Shown here: positions 1 to 13,100 of the stretch, piece after piece | How the letters are laid out: each line of letters begins with the position of its first letter | How positions within the stretch are numbered: the stretch's first letter is position 1 | Source: Actinosynnema pretiosum | GTDB taxonomy: Bacteria; Actinomycetota; Actinomycetes; Mycobacteriales; Pseudonocardiaceae | Assembly: GCF_024171695.1 (NCBI RefSeq) | Contig: NZ_JAMTCF010000001.1 | Coordinates: forward strand, 301,061-365,060 | Direction of reading: 5' to 3' | Length of the DNA: 64,000 nt | Notes under the pieces: generated by a model | What the model saw: the letters and a program-made list of their open reading frames with translations, nothing else | The model's database searches: none | Told to the model about the DNA's origin: nothing | Program-made: the position numbers and the translations under genes

Positions 1-3000
1 GACGTTCCAGCCCCGGTCGGTCGGGAACGGGCCGATCGCGTCGCGGCCGTCGAGCAGCAGCTCCCACAGGTCCTCGGGCGAGCGCACCCCGCCGGGGTAG
101 CGGCAGGCCATGGAGACGATGACGATCGGGTCGTCGTCGGCGCGCTTGGTGGCCACGACCTCGGCCTGGCCCGCCGAGCCGGACAGCTCGGCGAGCAGCA
201 GCTCGACCAGCGCGAGCGGGGTCGGGTGGTCGAAGACCAGGGTCGCGGGCAGCCGCAGGCCGGTCTCCGCGCCGAGGCTGTTGCGCAGCTCCACGGCGGT
301 GAGCGAGTCGAAGCCGAGGTCCTGGAAGGCGCGGGCCGGGTCGACCGCCTCGGGCGAGCCGTGGCCGAGGACGGAGGCGACCCGCGCGCGCACGAGGGCC
401 AGGACGGCGGCGCGGCGCTCCTCGTCGGTCAGGCCGGTGAGGCGGCGGGCCAGCTCGGAGCCGGTGGCGGCCGTCGCGGACCCGGCGCGCCGGGCGCGGC
501 GGCGCACCAGGCCGTCGAAGGCGAGCGGGGCGTCGTCGCCGAGGGCGCGCAGGGCCCGCAGGTCGAGCCGGGCGGCGACGACGGCGGGCGCGGTGGTGGA
601 CACGGCCGCGTCGAGCAGGGCCATGCCCTCCTCGGCCGACAGCGGCAGGACGCCGTTGCGGGACATGCGGGCGAGGTCGCCCGCGTCGAGCGTCCCGGTC
701 ATGGCGCTCTCGACGCCCCACAGGCCCCAGGCGATCGAGGTCGCGGGTTGGCCGTTGCCCCGGCGGTGCTGGGCCAGGGCGTCCAGGTAGGCGTTGGCGG
801 CGGCGTAGCTCGCCTGTCCGGGCGCGCCGAGCACGCCGGAGAGCGAGGAGAACACCACGAACGCGGACAGGTCGCCGGTCAGCTCGTGCAGGTTCCACGC
901 GGCGTCGACCTTGGGGCGCAGCACGGCGTCCACGCGGGTCTCGTCCAGCGCGGTGACCACGCCGTCCGCCACGACCCCGGCCAGGTGCACGACGGCCGAG
1001 ACGTCGACGCCGGTGAGCGCCTCGGCGAGCGCGTCCCGGTCGGCGGCGTCGCAGGCCTTCAGCGCCACGCGGGCGCCCAGCGCCTCCAGCCCGGCCACGA
1101 GCTCGGCCGCGCCCTCGGCGTTCGGGCCGCTGCGGCTGAGCAGGACCAGGTCCCGCACGTCGCGCTCGGCCACCAGGTGCCGGGCGACGATCCGGCCGAT
1201 GGCGCCGGTCGCGCCGGTCACCACGACCGCGCCGGAGCCGAACCCGGCCCGCTCGGCGGCGTCGGGCTCGGTGGCCAGCCTGGCGGCGGACAGCACGCCG
1301 TCGCGCCAGGTCAGCTGGGGCTCGCCGGAGGCCAGGGCGGTCGGCAGCGCCCGCGCCAGGTCGGCGGCGGGCACGTCGAGCAGCAGGAAGCGGTCCGGGT
1401 TCTCGGCCTGCGCCGAGCGGACCAGGCCCCACACCGCCGCACCGGCCAGGTCGGTCACCGCGTCGCCGACCGCGCCCTCGGTGACCACGGCCAGCCGCGA
1501 GGCGGCGAACCGGTCCTCGGCCAGCCAGGTCTGGAGCGCGGAGAGCGCGCGGTGCACCTCGGCGCGCGCGGACTCGGGCGCCACGCCGCCGGACACCGGC
1601 AGCACCACCACGGGCGGGACCTCGTCGCCGAGTCCGTCCCAGGTGGTCCACTCCACGTCGTCGGCGGCGGTGGTGTCGACCGGCTTCCAGCCCAGCACGC
1701 GCAGCGGCGAGCGCCCGGCGGCGGCCGGGGTCGCGGCGGTGGTGGCGCGCAGCACCAGCGAGTCCACGGTCAGCACGGGCGCGCCGGTCGGGTCGGCGGC
1801 CAGCACCTCCACCCCGCCCTGGGCGGCCGGGGCGAGGCGCACGCGCAGGCCGGACGCGCCGGTGGCGTGCACGGTCGCGCCGGTCCAGGCGAACGGCAGG
1901 CCCCGGTGCTCCTCCAGCGCGCCGAGGCCGAGCGCCTGCAGGGCCGCGTCCAGCAGCGCCGGGTGCACGCCGAACCGCTCGGCGCCGTCCGGCTCGGGCA
2001 GCTCGACCTGCGCGAACAGCTCGTCGCCGCGCTTCCAGGCCGCGCGCAGGCCCCGGAACGCGGGGCCGTAGTCCAGGCCGCCCTCGGCGAGGCGCTCGTG
2101 CAGGCCGTCCAGCTCGATCGCCTCGGCGTCCGGGGGCGGCCACTGGGTCAGCTCGAAGTCGGCCCTGCGGCGGGACTGGGACAGCAGGCCGGTGGCGTGC
2201 GGGACCCACGGGGCGTCGGCGTCGCCGTCGTCCGCGCGCGAGTGCACCTCGAACGCGCGGGCGCCGGTGTCGTCGGGCGCGCCGACCGCGATCTGCACGC
2301 GGACCGCGCCGCGCTCGGGCAGCACCAGCGGCGCGGCGAGCGCCAGCTCCGCCACGGAGCCGCAGCCGAGGTCCTCGCCGACGCGGGCGGCCAGCTCCAG
2401 GAAACCGGTGCCGGGGAACAGGATCGCGCCCGCGATGACGTGGTCGGCCAGCCACGGGTGGGTGCGGGTGGAGAGCCTGCCGGTGAACACCGCTCCCCCG
2501 GACCCGGCCAGCGCGGTGGCCGCGCCGAGCAGCGGGTGGTCGGTGGAGTCGAGACCGGCGGCGGTGACGTCGCCGGTCGCGGTGGCGGACTCGATCCAGA
2601 ACCGCTCGCTCTGGAAGGCGTAGGTGGGCAGCTCGACGCGGTGGGTGGCGCGGCTCGCGAAGACCGCCGACCAGTCGATCGGCACGCCGACGACGTGGGC
2701 CTGCGCGAGGGCGGTGACCAGGGCGGTGGTGTCGGCGCGGTCGCGGCGCTGGGTGGCGATGAGCGCGGACTGCTCGGCGGTGGCCTGGGCCATGCCGGTG
2801 AGCACGCCGTCCGGGCCGACCTCCAGGAAGCGGGAGACGCCCTGGGCGCGCAGGAAGGCGACGCCGTCGGCGAAGCGCACGGCCTGGCGGGCGTGCCGCA
2901 CCCAGTAGTCGGGGGTGGTCAGGTCGTCGCCGGTGGCGAGCGCGCCGGTGACGGTGGAGACGACGGCGGTGCCGGGCGCGTGGAAGGTGAGGGAGGCGGC

Positions 3001-5295
3001 GACGGCGCGGAACTGCGCCAGCATCGGCTCCATGAGCGGCGAGTGGAAGGCGTGCGAGACGCGCAACCGCTTGGTGCGCCTGCCTTCCAGCTTCGCGGCG
3101 ACGGCGTCGACCGCGTCCTCGGCGCCGGAGACGACGACGGAGGTGGGGCCGTTGACGGCGGCGACGCTGACCCGCTCGTCGAGCAGGGGGAGGACTTCCT
3201 CCTCGGTGGCCTCGACCGCGAGCATCGCGCCACCGGCGGGCAGCGCCTGCATGAGCTTGCCGCGCGCGGCGACGAGCTTGCAGGCGTCCTCCAGGGAGAG
3301 CACGCCCGCGACGTGGGCCGCCGCGATCTCGCCGATGGAGTGTCCGGCCAGGAAATCCGGCTTCACGCCCCAGGATTCGAGGAGTCGGAAGAGCGCGACC
3401 TCGAACGCGAACAGCGCGGGCTGGCTGAAACCCGTGCGGTCCAACAACTCCTGGTCGTCGCCGAGGACGACCTCGGCGAGCGGGCGGTCGAGCAGCGGGT
3501 CGAACAGGGCGCAGGTGGCGTCGAAGGACTCGCGGAAGGCCGGGAACGCCTCGCGCAGCCCACGCCCCATGCCGATCCGCTGCGAGCCCTGCCCGGTGAA
3601 CAGGAAGGCGGTGCGGCCCGCGTCGACCGCGCCGCGCACGGCGTTGGCGGACAGCTCCCGCAGCCGGTCGGCGGCGCCTGCGGTGTCGGTGTTGTCGGTG
3701 GCGCCGTCCACCAGCAGCACGGCCCGGTGCTCCATCGCGGCGCGGGTGGTGGCCAGCGCCGCCGCCACGTCCACGGCGGCGGACGCCGGGTCCAGCTCGT
3801 CGGCCAGGCGCGCGGCCTGCGCGTCGAGCGCGGTCGCGGTGCGGGCCGACAGCAGCCACGGCACCGGCGTGCCCTCGGGCCAGCCGGTGCCCGGCTCGGG
3901 GTCCTGAGCGGGGTCGGCCTGCTCGACGATGATGTGCCCGTTGGTGCCGCTGACGCCGAACGAGGAGACGGCGGCGCGGCGCGGGCGGTCCAGCGCGGGC
4001 CACGGCTTGGACTCGGCCAGCAGCTCGATGTGCCCGGCCGACCAGTCGACGTGGCTGGAGGGCGTGCCCAGGTTCAGGGTCTTGGGCAGCACGCCGTGGC
4101 GCACCGCCATCACGGCCTTGATGATGCCGCTGACGGCCGCCGCAGCCTGCGCGTGGCCGATGTTGGACTTGATCGACCCGACCCACAGCGGGTGCTCGGC
4201 GGTGCGCTCGCGGCCGTAGGTGGCCAGGAGCGCCTGCGCCTCGATGGGGTCGCCGAGGGTGGTGCCGGTGCCGTGCGCCTCCACCAGGTCGACCTCGGTG
4301 GAGGACAGGCCCGCGTTGGCCAGCGCCTGCAGGATCACCCGCTGCTGCGCGGGCCCGTTGGGGGCGGTGAGGCCGTTGGAGGCGCCGTCCTGGTTGAGGG
4401 CGGAGCCGCGCACGACCGCCAGCACCTCGTGCCCGTTGCGGCGGGCGTCGGAGAGCCGCTCCAGCAGCAGGACGCCGACGCCCTCGCCCCAGCCGGTGCC
4501 GTCCGCCTCGTCGGAGAACGGCTTGCAGCGCCCGTCCGGCGCCAGGCCGCGCTGGCGGGAGAACGCGACGAACGCGCCCGGCGTGGACATGACGGTGACG
4601 CCGCCCGCGAGCGCCAGCGAGCACTCGCGCTCGCGCAGGGCCTGCGCGGCCAGGTGGATCGCGACCAGCGCCGAGGAGCAGGCCGTGTTGACCGTCAGCG
4701 ACGGGCCCTCCAGGCCCATGGCGTAGGAGACCCGGCCGGAGATCACCGCGGAGGTGCTGCCGGTGCTCATGTACGCCTCGACCTCGTCGGGCAGGTCGGT
4801 GAGCCGGTCCCAGTAGTCCTGGCCGCCGCAGCCCAGGTAGACGCCGACCTGCTTGCCGCGCAACGAGTCCGGGTCGATCCCGGCCCGCTCCACGGTCTCC
4901 CACGAGGTCTCCAGGACGATCCGCTGCTGCGGGTCCATGGCCAGCGCCTCGCGCGGGGAGATGCCGAAGAAGCCCGCGTCGAAGTCGGTGGCGTCGTGGA
5001 CGAACCCGCCCTCGCGGACGTAGCTGGAGCCCGGCCGCTCCGGGTCGGGGTCGACCAGCGCCTCGGTGTCCCAGCCCCGGTCCTCGGGGAACTCGGTGAT
5101 CGCGTCCACGCCGTCGGCGACGAGGTTCCACAGGTCCTCGGGCGAGCGGACCCCTCCGGGGAAGCGGCAGCCCATGGCCACGATGGCGATCGGCTCCTGG
5201 TCCTCGGACTCGGCCTCGCGCAGGCGCTGGCGCGTCTGGTGGAGGTCGGCGGTCACCTTCTTCAGGTAGCCCAGGAGCTTCTCTTCGTTCGCCAT
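1..5295 (-). CDS. Modular type I polyketide synthase, KS-AT-DH-KR-ACP plus start of next KS (partial, runs off left edge)
   Basis: Adds one unit to a growing polyketide, reduces and dehydrates it, and begins a further module beyond the window edge; about 1765 residues are visible. A coiled-coil docking helix (1-30) precedes KS (Cys in TACSS near 204), AT (GHSIGE near 650, HAFHS), DH ([10 protein letters not shown] near 948, LLDAALQ near 1115), KR (GATGAIG near 1357) and ACP (GFDSL near 1661); a new KS follows from about residue 1720. The AT motifs predict malonyl-CoA. The KR lacks the A-type Trp and has HLAGVVADG, a weak LDD-like B-type signature, so with DH a trans double bond is expected. 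The ATG at 5295 has a GAGGA site 5 nt upstream. It lies 53 bp after the preceding PKS gene and is probably cotranscribed. The C-terminus is not in the window. Confidence 0.97.
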   Translation of the reverse strand, partial: MANEEKLLGYLKKVTADLHQTRQRLREAESEDQEPIAIVAMGCRFPGGVRSPEDLWNLVADGVDAITEFPEDRGWDTEALVDPDPERPGSSYVREGGFVHDATDFDAGFFGISPREALAMDPQQRIVLETSWETVERAGIDPDSLRGKQVGVYLGCGGQDYWDRLTDLPDEVEAYMSTGSTSAVISGRVSYAMGLEGPSLTVNTACSSALVAIHLAAQALRERECSLALAGGVTVMSTPGAFVAFSRQRGLAPDGRCKPFSDEADGTGWGEGVGVLLLERLSDARRNGHEVLAVVRGSALNQDGASNGLTAPNGPAQQRVILQALANAGLSSTEVDLVEAHGTGTTLGDPIEAQALLATYGRERTAEHPLWVGSIKSNIGHAQAAAAVSGIIKAVMAVRHGVLPKTLNLGTPSSHVDWSAGHIELLAESKPWPALDRPRRAAVSSFGVSGTNGHIIVEQADPAQDPEPGTGWPEGTPVPWLLSARTATALDAQAARLADELDPASAAVDVAAALATTRAAMEHRAVLLVDGATDNTDTAGAADRLRELSANAVRGAVDAGRTAFLFTGQGSQRIGMGRGLREAFPAFRESFDATCALFDPLLDRPLAEVVLGDDQELLDRTGFSQPALFAFEVALFRLLESWGVKPDFLAGHSIGEIAAAHVAGVLSLEDACKLVAARGKLMQALPAGGAMLAVEATEEEVLPLLDERVSVAAVNGPTSVVVSGAEDAVDAVAAKLEGRRTKRLRVSHAFHSPLMEPMLAQFRAVAASLTFHAPGTAVVSTVTGALATGDDLTTPDYWVRHARQAVRFADGVAFLRAQGVSRFLEVGPDGVLTGMAQATAEQSALIATQRRDRADTTALVTALAQAHVVGVPIDWSAVFASRATHRVELPTYAFQSERFWIESATATGDVTAAGLDSTDHPLLGAATALAGSGGAVFTGRLSTRTHPWLADHVIAGAILFPGTGFLELAARVGEDLGCGSVAELALAAPLVLPERGAVRVQIAVGAPDDTGARAFEVHSRADDGDADAPWVPHATGLLSQSRRRADFELTQWPPPDAEAIELDGLHERLAEGGLDYGPAFRGLRAAWKRGDELFAQVELPEPDGAERFGVHPALLDAALQALGLGALEEHRGLPFAWTGATVHATGASGLRVRLAPAAQGGVEVLAADPTGAPVLTVDSLVLRATTAATPAAAGRSPLRVLGWKPVDTTAADDVEWTTWDGLGDEVPPVVVLPVSGGVAPESARAEVHRALSALQTWLAEDRFAASRLAVVTEGAVGDAVTDLAGAAVWGLVRSAQAENPDRFLLLDVPAADLARALPTALASGEPQLTWRDGVLSAARLATEPDAAERAGFGSGAVVVTGATGAIGRIVARHLVAERDVRDLVLLSRSGPNAEGAAELVAGLEALGARVALKACDAADRDALAEALTGVDVSAVVHLAGVVADGVVTALDETRVDAVLRPKVDAAWNLHELTGDLSAFVVFSSLSGVLGAPGQASYAAANAYLDALAQHRRGNGQPATSIAWGLWGVESAMTGTLDAGDLARMSRNGVLPLSAEEGMALLDAAVSTTAPAVVAARLDLRALRALGDDAPLAFDGLVRRRARRAGSATAATGSELARRLTGLTDEERRAAVLALVRARVASVLGHGSPEAVDPARAFQDLGFDSLTAVELRNSLGAETGLRLPATLVFDHPTPLALVELLLAELSGSAGQAEVVATKRADDDPIVIVSMACRYPGGVRSPEDLWELLLDGRDAIGPFPTDRGWNV

Positions 5296-5348
5296 CGTGG
5301 TCCTCACCAAGTCTGCCGTGCCGGAAGGGAAGTGACGTGCCTGGCGAA

Positions 5349-8300
5349 TCAGGCCATGCCGAGTTCGTTGTCGATGAAGTCGAAGACGTCGTCGGCGGAG
5401 GCCGCTTCGAGCTGGTCGGCCACGGCGGGCCCACCGCCCGCGACGGCCTGGTCGAGCTTGGTGAGCAGTGCGCGCAACCGGGCGGTGACGTGCCCGGCCT
5501 CGATCTCCTCCGGCGCGAGGCCGGACGCGGCGATCTCCAGCCGGTCCAGCTCGGCGAGCACCGAGCCGACGGGGCGCTCGCCCTCGTCGACCAGCTCGCC
5601 GTGCAGCAGCTCCACGAGCGCGGCGGGGGTCGGGTGGTCGAACACGGCGGTCGCGGTGAGCCGGACGCCGGTCGCGGAGCTGAGCACGTCGCGCAGCTCG
5701 ACGGCGGTGACCGAGTCGAAGCCGAGGTCCTTGAACGCCCTGGTGGGCTGGACCTCGTCGGTGGTGGCGTAGCCGAGGGTGGCGGCCACGTGCGAGCGGA
5801 CCAGGTCGAGCAGCAGGGCGCGCCGCTCGCCGTCCGGCAGCGGGGCGAGCCTGGCCGCGAGGTCGGAGCCGGTGCTCTCGCCGCCGAGCTCCTCCGCCGG
5901 GTCCAGCGCGGCCTTCACCTCGGGGATGGCCTCGATGAGCGGTCGGGGGCGGGCCAGCGCGTAGGCGGGGGCGAAGCGGGCCCAGTCCATGTCGGTGACG
6001 ACCAGGTGGGCCTCGTCGCGGTCCAGCACGCCCTTCAGGGCGGCGAGGGCCAGCGCGGGGTCCATCGAGCCCAGGCCCATGCGGGCCAGGTGGTCGCCGG
6101 TCTCGCCGGAGGACATGCCGCCGCCGCCCCAGGTGCCCCAGGCGATGGAGGTGCCGGTCAGGCCGCGCGCCCGGCGGCTGCGGACGACGCCGTCGACGAC
6201 GGAGTTGGCTGCGGCGTACCCGATCTGACCGCCGGAGCCCCACACGGCCGCGCCGGAGGAGAACACGACGAACGCGTCCAGCTCGCGATCGGCCAGCAGC
6301 TCGTCCAGGTGCAGCGCGCCCAGGACCTTCGCGTCGGCCAGCTCCGCCAGCTCGGCGACCGAGGCGTCGTCGACGCCCGCCTCGCGGCGCATCGCGCCCG
6401 CCGCGTGGAAGACCGAGGTGAGGTCGGGCAGCGAGGCGACGAGTGCGGCGACGGCGTGCCGGTCGGCCACGTCCAGCGCGACGACCTCCACCTTGCCGTC
6501 CAGCTCCGCGCACAGCTCGGCCGCGCCGGGCGCGTCCGGGCCGCGACGGCTGGCCAGCACCACGTGCTCCGCGCCGGTCTCGACCAGCCAGCGCGCCAGG
6601 TGCGCGCCGACGCCGCCGGTGCCGCCGGTGACCAGGACCGTGCCGCGCGGGGACCAGTCGGCGGCCACCGCGCCGCCGGGGGCGCGCACCAGGCGGCGGG
6701 CCAGCGTGCCCGCCGGGCGCACCGCGACCTGGTCCTCGGCGCCGGAGAGCGCGCCGACCAGCCGCTCCACCACGAGGTCGTCCACGTCGGCGGGCAGGTC
6801 CACCACGCCGCCCCAGGTCTGCGGGCGGTCAAGGCCCAGGACGGTGCCGATGCCCCACAGGGCGCTCTGGCGCGGGTCGGCGGGCTCCTCCAGCCCGGCG
6901 CCGACGGCGCGCGAGGTGGCGAACCACAGCGGCGCGGTGACGCCCGCGTCGTCCAAGCCCTGCACCAGCGGCACCGAGGCGGCCACGCCGCGCGAGAGCG
7001 ACGGGAACAGCGGGTGCGGCCGGTCGTCCAGGCCCAGCAGGGACAGCACGCCCTCCGGCTGGCCGCCCGCGACGGCGGAGCGCACCAGGTCGGCGGCGGC
7101 GGACCGGTCGAACCCCTCCACCGCCACCGGCAGCACGTCCGCGCCGCGCGCGGTCAGGCCGTCCACGACGGCGATGACGCGCTTGTCCTCGCGCAGCGAC
7201 TCGGGCACCACCAGCAGCCAGGAGCCGGTGGCCACCGGCGGGACCGGCTGGTCCACGGCCCGCCACTCGATCCGGTAGCGCCACGAGTCCACGGTGGACC
7301 GCTCGCGGAAACCGTCGCGCCACGCGGACAGCGCGGGCAGCACCTCGCCCAGCGCGGCCTCGTCCACGGACAGCTCGCGGGCCAGCGAGTCGACGCCGCC
7401 GGACTCCAGCGCGGCCCAGAGCGCGGCCGAGGCCGGGTCGGCCTCGGCGGCCGGGGCGTCGGTCAGCCAGTAGTGGGCGTGCCGGAACGCGTAGGTGGGC
7501 AGCCGGACGGCGCGCGCGCCGGGCAGCAGCGCGGCGAAGTCCGGGCGGACGCCGCCGCGCACGTGCAGCTCCGCGAGGGAGCGGGTGAAGCGGGCGAGGC
7601 CGCCCTCGTCGCGGCGCAGCGTGCCGGAGACGACGGTGGGCTGCTCGCGGGCGTCCAGGGTCTCGCCGATGCTCGGCGCGATCACCGGGTGCGGGCTGAC
7701 CTCCACGAACACCGCGTGCCCCGACTCGGCGAGCGCCTGCACGGCCGGGGCGAACAGCACCGGGGAGCGCAGGTTCGAGTACCAGTAGCGGGCGTCGAGC
7801 TGGCCGTCCGCGACGAACTCGCCGGTGACCGTGGACAGCATCGGGATCGCGCCCGCGCGAGGGCTGATCGGCGCGAGGTCGGCGAGCATCCGCTGCTCCA
7901 CCTCGGCGACCTGGGCGGAGTGCGAGGCGTAGTCGATGTTGACCCGCCTGGCCCGCACGTCCCGCTCCTCCAGGATCGCGGTCAGCTCGGCGAGCGCGTC
8001 CAGGTCGCCGGAGACGACCGTGGAGGCAGCGCCGTTGACCGCGCCGAGCGACAGGCGGCCCTCCATGGCCTCCAGGTACGGCTCGACCTCGGCCAGCGGC
8101 AGCCCGATGGAGAGCATCCCGCCGCGACCGGCCAGGCTCTCCCGGATCGCGATGCCGCGCAGGGCGACCACGCGCGCGCCGTCGAGCAGCGACAGGTGGC
8201 CGCCGACGACGGCCGCCGCGATCTCGCCCTGCGAGTGGCCGACGACCGCGTCGGGCCGCACGCCGTGGTGCTCCCACAGCACGGTCAGCGACACCAGGAC

Positions 8301-10151
8301 CGCCCACAGCGCGGGCTGCACGACGTCGCCGCGCTCCAGCGACGGGGCGCCCTCGCCGCCGCGCACGGCCGCGATCAGGTCCCAGTCCAGGAACGCCGAC
8401 AGCGCCTCGGCGCACTCGGCCATCCTCGCGGCGAACACGGGCGAGGTGTCGAGCAGCTCGGCGGCCATGCCCTCCCACTGGGAGCCCTGGCCGGGGTAGG
8501 CGAACACGACCTTGCCGACCACGTCGGCGGTCCCGGTGACCAGGGACGGGGACGGCAGGCCCTCGGCGAGCGCGGCGACCCCGGCCGCCAGCTCGGCGGC
8601 GTCCGCGCCGAGGACGACGGCGCGGCGCTCGAAGGCGGTGCGGGTGGTGGCCAGCGACCAGCCGACGTCGCGCGGGGAGCCGGTCTCGTGGGTGGCGAGG
8701 TGGTCGCGCAGCCGGGCGGCCTGCGCCCGCAGGGCGTCGGCGGTGCGGCCGGACAGCACCCACGGCACCACCGGGAGGGCCGGGACCTCGGCGGTCTCGG
8801 GCTCGACGACCTCGGGGGCCTGCTCCAGCACCAGGTGCGCGTTGGTGCCGCTGATCCCGAACGACGACACCCCGACCCGGCGCGGGCGGCCGGTGCTCGG
8901 CCACGCCGTCTCCTCGGTGAGCAGCGCGACCGAGCCCTCGGTCCAGTCGACCTCGGGTGAGGGCGCGTCGACGTGCAGGGTGCGCGGCAGGACGCCGTGG
9001 CGCATGGACAGCACGGCCTTGATCACGCCGCCGACGCCCGCGGCGGCCTGCGAGTGGCCGATGTTGGACTTGAGCGAGCCCAGCAGCAGCGGCTGCTCCC
9101 GGTCCTGCCCGTAGGTGGACAGCAGCGCCTGCGCCTCGATCGGGTCGCCGAGCCGGGTGCCGGTGCCGTGCGCCTCCACCGCGTCGACCTCGCGCGCGGA
9201 CAGCCTCGCGTCCGCCAGGGCCGCGTGGATGACGCGGCGCTGCGATGGCCCGTTGGGGGCGGTGATGCCGTTGGACGCGCCGTCCTGGTTGACCGCGCTG
9301 CCGCGCACCACGGCCAGCACCTCGTGGCCGTTGCGCAGCGCGTCGGACAGCCGCTCCAGCACGAGCACGCCCGAGCCCTCGGACCAGCCCGCGCCGTCGG
9401 CGGCGGCGGAGAAGGACTTGCAGCGGCCGTCGGCGGCGAGCGCGCGCTGGCGGGAGAACTCGACGAACGTGTCGGTGGTGGAGATGACCGTGGCGCCACC
9501 GGCGAGCGCGAGCGGCGTCTGACCGGAGCGCAGCGCCTGGCAGGCCAGGTGGATCGCGACCAGCGACGAGGAGCAGCCGGTGTCGATGGTCAGCGCGGGC
9601 CCCTCCAGGCCCAGGTGGTAGGCGACCCGGCCGGAGACCAGGCTGCCGGAGCCGAAGCTGTTGGGGTAGTCGTGGTAGACCACGCCCGCGTAGACGGCGG
9701 TCCTGCTGCCCTTGAGACCGGCCGGGTCGATGCCCGCGTCCTCCAGGGCCTCCCAGGCGGTCTCCAGCAGCACCCGCTGCTGCGGGTCCATCTCGGCGGC
9801 CTCGCGCGGGCTGATGCCGAAGAAGCCGGGGTCGAACAGCGGCGCGTCGTGCAGGAAACCGCCGCGCCGCACGTAGATGCCGCCGGGGGCGCCGGGATCG
9901 GGGTGGTAGAGCCCGTCCACGTCCCAGCCCCGGTCGGTCGGCATGTCGGAGGTGGCGTCGACGCCCCCGCGCAGCAGCTCCCACAGCTGCTCGGGGGAGT
10001 TCGCGCCACCGGGGTAGCGGCAGCCCATGCCGACGACGGCGATGGGCTCGCTCGCCCGGTCCTGCAGCTCGCGCAACCGCTGGTCGGTGTCGTGCAGCTC
10101 GGAGGTGACGCGGCGCAGGTACTCGCGGAGCTTGACTTCGTTGGAGGACAT
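5349..10151 (-). CDS. Type I PKS module KS-AT(methylmalonyl)-KR-ACP
   Basis: Single-module PKS of about 1600 residues. Order: docking helix, KS (Cys in DTGCSSS near 191; the usual Ala before Cys is Gly), AT (GHSQGE near 637, YASH), structural plus catalytic KR (GGTGGVG near 1174), ACP (GFDSVTA near 1476) and a C-terminal docking segment ending DNELGMA. There is no DH or ER between AT and KR. GHSQGE with YASH predicts methylmalonyl-CoA, the only such AT in the window. The KR has the Trp of A-type domains (AAVWGSGGQ) with Gln rather than His five residues later, consistent with A1: one hydroxyl and an unepimerised methyl. Catalytic Ser, Tyr (GYAAAN), Asn and Lys are present. ATG 10151 is preferred by alignment of docking helices; an alternative GTG at 10166 overlaps the stop of the previous gene by 4 nt, so translation is probably coupled. 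Confidence 0.96.
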   Translation of the reverse strand: MSSNEVKLREYLRRVTSELHDTDQRLRELQDRASEPIAVVGMGCRYPGGANSPEQLWELLRGGVDATSDMPTDRGWDVDGLYHPDPGAPGGIYVRRGGFLHDAPLFDPGFFGISPREAAEMDPQQRVLLETAWEALEDAGIDPAGLKGSRTAVYAGVVYHDYPNSFGSGSLVSGRVAYHLGLEGPALTIDTGCSSSLVAIHLACQALRSGQTPLALAGGATVISTTDTFVEFSRQRALAADGRCKSFSAAADGAGWSEGSGVLVLERLSDALRNGHEVLAVVRGSAVNQDGASNGITAPNGPSQRRVIHAALADARLSAREVDAVEAHGTGTRLGDPIEAQALLSTYGQDREQPLLLGSLKSNIGHSQAAAGVGGVIKAVLSMRHGVLPRTLHVDAPSPEVDWTEGSVALLTEETAWPSTGRPRRVGVSSFGISGTNAHLVLEQAPEVVEPETAEVPALPVVPWVLSGRTADALRAQAARLRDHLATHETGSPRDVGWSLATTRTAFERRAVVLGADAAELAAGVAALAEGLPSPSLVTGTADVVGKVVFAYPGQGSQWEGMAAELLDTSPVFAARMAECAEALSAFLDWDLIAAVRGGEGAPSLERGDVVQPALWAVLVSLTVLWEHHGVRPDAVVGHSQGEIAAAVVGGHLSLLDGARVVALRGIAIRESLAGRGGMLSIGLPLAEVEPYLEAMEGRLSLGAVNGAASTVVSGDLDALAELTAILEERDVRARRVNIDYASHSAQVAEVEQRMLADLAPISPRAGAIPMLSTVTGEFVADGQLDARYWYSNLRSPVLFAPAVQALAESGHAVFVEVSPHPVIAPSIGETLDAREQPTVVSGTLRRDEGGLARFTRSLAELHVRGGVRPDFAALLPGARAVRLPTYAFRHAHYWLTDAPAAEADPASAALWAALESGGVDSLARELSVDEAALGEVLPALSAWRDGFRERSTVDSWRYRIEWRAVDQPVPPVATGSWLLVVPESLREDKRVIAVVDGLTARGADVLPVAVEGFDRSAAADLVRSAVAGGQPEGVLSLLGLDDRPHPLFPSLSRGVAASVPLVQGLDDAGVTAPLWFATSRAVGAGLEEPADPRQSALWGIGTVLGLDRPQTWGGVVDLPADVDDLVVERLVGALSGAEDQVAVRPAGTLARRLVRAPGGAVAADWSPRGTVLVTGGTGGVGAHLARWLVETGAEHVVLASRRGPDAPGAAELCAELDGKVEVVALDVADRHAVAALVASLPDLTSVFHAAGAMRREAGVDDASVAELAELADAKVLGALHLDELLADRELDAFVVFSSGAAVWGSGGQIGYAAANSVVDGVVRSRRARGLTGTSIAWGTWGGGGMSSGETGDHLARMGLGSMDPALALAALKGVLDRDEAHLVVTDMDWARFAPAYALARPRPLIEAIPEVKAALDPAEELGGESTGSDLAARLAPLPDGERRALLLDLVRSHVAATLGYATTDEVQPTRAFKDLGFDSVTAVELRDVLSSATGVRLTATAVFDHPTPAALVELLHGELVDEGERPVGSVLAELDRLEIAASGLAPEEIEAGHVTARLRALLTKLDQAVAGGGPAVADQLEAASADDVFDFIDNELGMA

Positions 10152-10162
10152 CGAACCACCGT

Positions 10163-13100
10163 TCACGAGTTGCCGAGCTTGTTGTCGATGAAGCGGAACA
10201 GGTCGTCGTCGCTGCCGTCCTCGATCAGCCCGACCACGTCGTCGGCCTGCCCGGCGGGGGTGATCAGCGCGCGCAGCCGGTCGATCGCCTCGGCGCGCAC
10301 CCGCTCGTCCACGCCGTCGGCGAACGCGGCCTCCAGGCGGGCCACGCCGTCGAGCACCGGGTTCCCGGCGGTGGGGGCGAGCTCGCCGCGCAGCAGCTCG
10401 GCGAGCGCGATGGGGTTGGGGTGGTCGAAGACCAGGGTGGCGGGCAGCTTGAGCCCGGTCTCGCCCACGAGCGCGTCGCGCAGCTCGACGGCGGTGAGCG
10501 AGTCGAACCCGGATTCGCTGAACGACCGCTCCGGCCGCACCGAGTCCGCGTCGGCGTGCCCGAGGACCAGGGCGACCTTGGCGCGCACCAGGTCGAGCAG
10601 CGCGGTGAGCTGGTCGGCCTCGGACAGCTCGGCGAGCCTGGCGGTGATCTCGCTCGGGTCGGCCGGGGTCGTGGTGGTGGCGCTCTCGTCCGGGGTGAGC
10701 GCGGCGCGCGCCTCGGGGACGGTGTCGATGAGCGGGCGGGGGCGGGCGAGGGCGTAGGCGGGGGCGAACTTGGCCCAGTCCACCTCGGTGACGACGAGGT
10801 GGGCCTCGTCGCGGTCGAGCGCGCCCTGCAGGGCGGACACGGCCAGCAGCGGGTCCATCATGCCCAGGCCCAGGCGGGAGAGCAGGGTCTCGGCGTGGCC
10901 GGAGGCCATGCCGCCGCCGCCCCAGGAGCCCCAGGCCACCGAGGTTCCGGTGAGGCCGCGCGCCCTGCGGTGCCGGACGACGCCGTCGATGACGGAGTTG
11001 GCCGCGGCGTACCCGATCTGGCCGCCGGAGCCCCAGATCGCGGCGCCGGAGGAGAAGACCACGAACGCGTCCAGCTCGCGGCCCTCCAGCAGCTCGTCCA
11101 GGTGCAGGGCGCCCACGACCTTGGCGTGCGCGATGTCGGCGAGGTCGGCGATCGTCGCACCGTCCACACCGGACTCCTCGCGCAGCGCACCGGCCGCGTG
11201 GAACACGGAGGTGAGGTCAGGCAGGGACTCCACCAGCGCGGCCACGTCGTCCCGGTCGGCCACGTCCAGCGCGACGACCTCCACCTTGCCGCCCAGCTCC
11301 GCGCACAGCTCCGCCGCGCCGGGGGCGTCCGGGCCGCGACGGCTGGCCAGCACGACCCGCTGCGCGCCGGTCTCGACCAGCCAGCGCGCCAGGTGCGCGC
11401 CGACGCCGCCGGTGCCGCCGGTGACCAGGACCGTGCCGCGCGGGGACCACCGCGCGGTGGTCTCGCCGCCGGGGGCGCGCACCAGACGGCGGCCGAAGAC
11501 GCCGGAGCGGCGCACCGCGACCTGGTCCTCCCCCGCGCCGGAGAGCACGCCCGCGAGCCGGTCGAGCACCCGCGCGTCGGTGAGCTGGTCCAGCTCGGCG
11601 GGCAGGTCCACGACGCCGCCCCAGGTGCGCGGCCGGTCGAGGCCGAGCACGGTGCCCACGCCCCACAGCGCGGTCTGGCGCAGCCCGCCGGGCCGGTCGA
11701 ACCGGTCGACGGCGACGGCGCCGGAGGTGCCGAACCAGACCGGCGCGGTGACGCCCGCGTCGTCCAGGCCCTGCACCAGGGTCACCGAGGCGGCGACGCC
11801 CAGCGAGAGCGACGGGGACAGCGGGTGCGGGCGCTCGTCCAGGCCCAGCAGGGACAGCACGCCGTCCGGCGTCTGACCGCCGAGCGCGGCGCGGACCCGG
11901 TCCGCGATGTGCGCGCGGTCGGCCTCGGCGACGTCGATCTGGACCACCCGCGCGCCGCGCGCGTCCAGCGCGTCCGCGACGGCGTCGACCCGCTCGTCGT
12001 CCGGGCCGACCAGCAGCCAGGTCCCCTCCACCGCCGGGACGTCCTCGGCGAGCGAGCGCCACTCCACCCGGTAGCGCCAGGAGTCCACGGTGGACTCGTC
12101 GCGGATCCTCCCGCGCCAGGCCGACAGCGCGGGCAGCACCTCGCCCAGCGCGGCGGCGTCCACCGCGAGGTCGCGGGCCAGCGAGTCGAGCCCGCCGGAC
12201 TCGACGGCGGCCCAGAACTGCGCGTCCCGGTCGTCGGCGACGGTGGTGGCGGTCTGCTCGGGGGCGTCGATCCAGTAGCGCTCGCGCTGGAAGGCGTAGG
12301 TGGGCAGGTCGACGCGGCGGGCGCCGCGCCCGGCGTGGAACGCGGTCCAGTCCACGTCGCCGCCGAGGGCGAAGAGCTTGCCCACGGCCGTGGTGAGGGT
12401 GACGACCTCGTCCCGGTCGCGGCGCTGCGCGGCGATCGCGCCCGCGCCGCCGACCAGTCCGGTGAGCACGCCGTCCGGGCCGATCTCCAGGAACCGGGTG
12501 ACGCCCTGCTCGGTCAGCGCGGTGACGCCGTCGTGGAAGCGCACGGCCTCGCGGACGTGCTGGGCCCAGTGCTCGGGGTCGGTGAGGTCGGCGGATTCGG
12601 CGAGGTTGGAGACCACGGGGATGGTGGGCGCGCTGAACGCGATCCCGGCCAGGACGGTCCGGAACTGCGCCAGCATCGGCTCCATGAGCGGCGAGTGGAA
12701 GGCGTGCGAGACGCGCAACCGCTTGGTGCGCCTGCCGTCGAGCGCGGCGGCGATCTGGCCGACCGCGTCCTCGGCGCCGGAGACGACGAGCGAGGTGAGG
12801 CTGTTGACCGAGGCGATGCCGACCCGGTCGGTCAGCAGCGGCAGCACCTCCTCCTCGGTGGCCTCGACCGCGAGCATCGCGCCACCGGTCGGCAGCGCCT
12901 GCATCAACCGGCCGCGCGCGGCGACCAGCCTGCACGCGTCTTCGAGGGAGAACACCCCGGCCACGTGCGCCGCCGCGATCTCGCCGATGGAGTGCCCGCT
13001 CAGGTGGTCGGCGCGCACGCCCCAGGACTCCAGCAGCCGGTAGAGCGCCACCTCGAACGCGAAGATCGCGGGCTGGCTGTACCCGGTGCGGTCCAGCGGC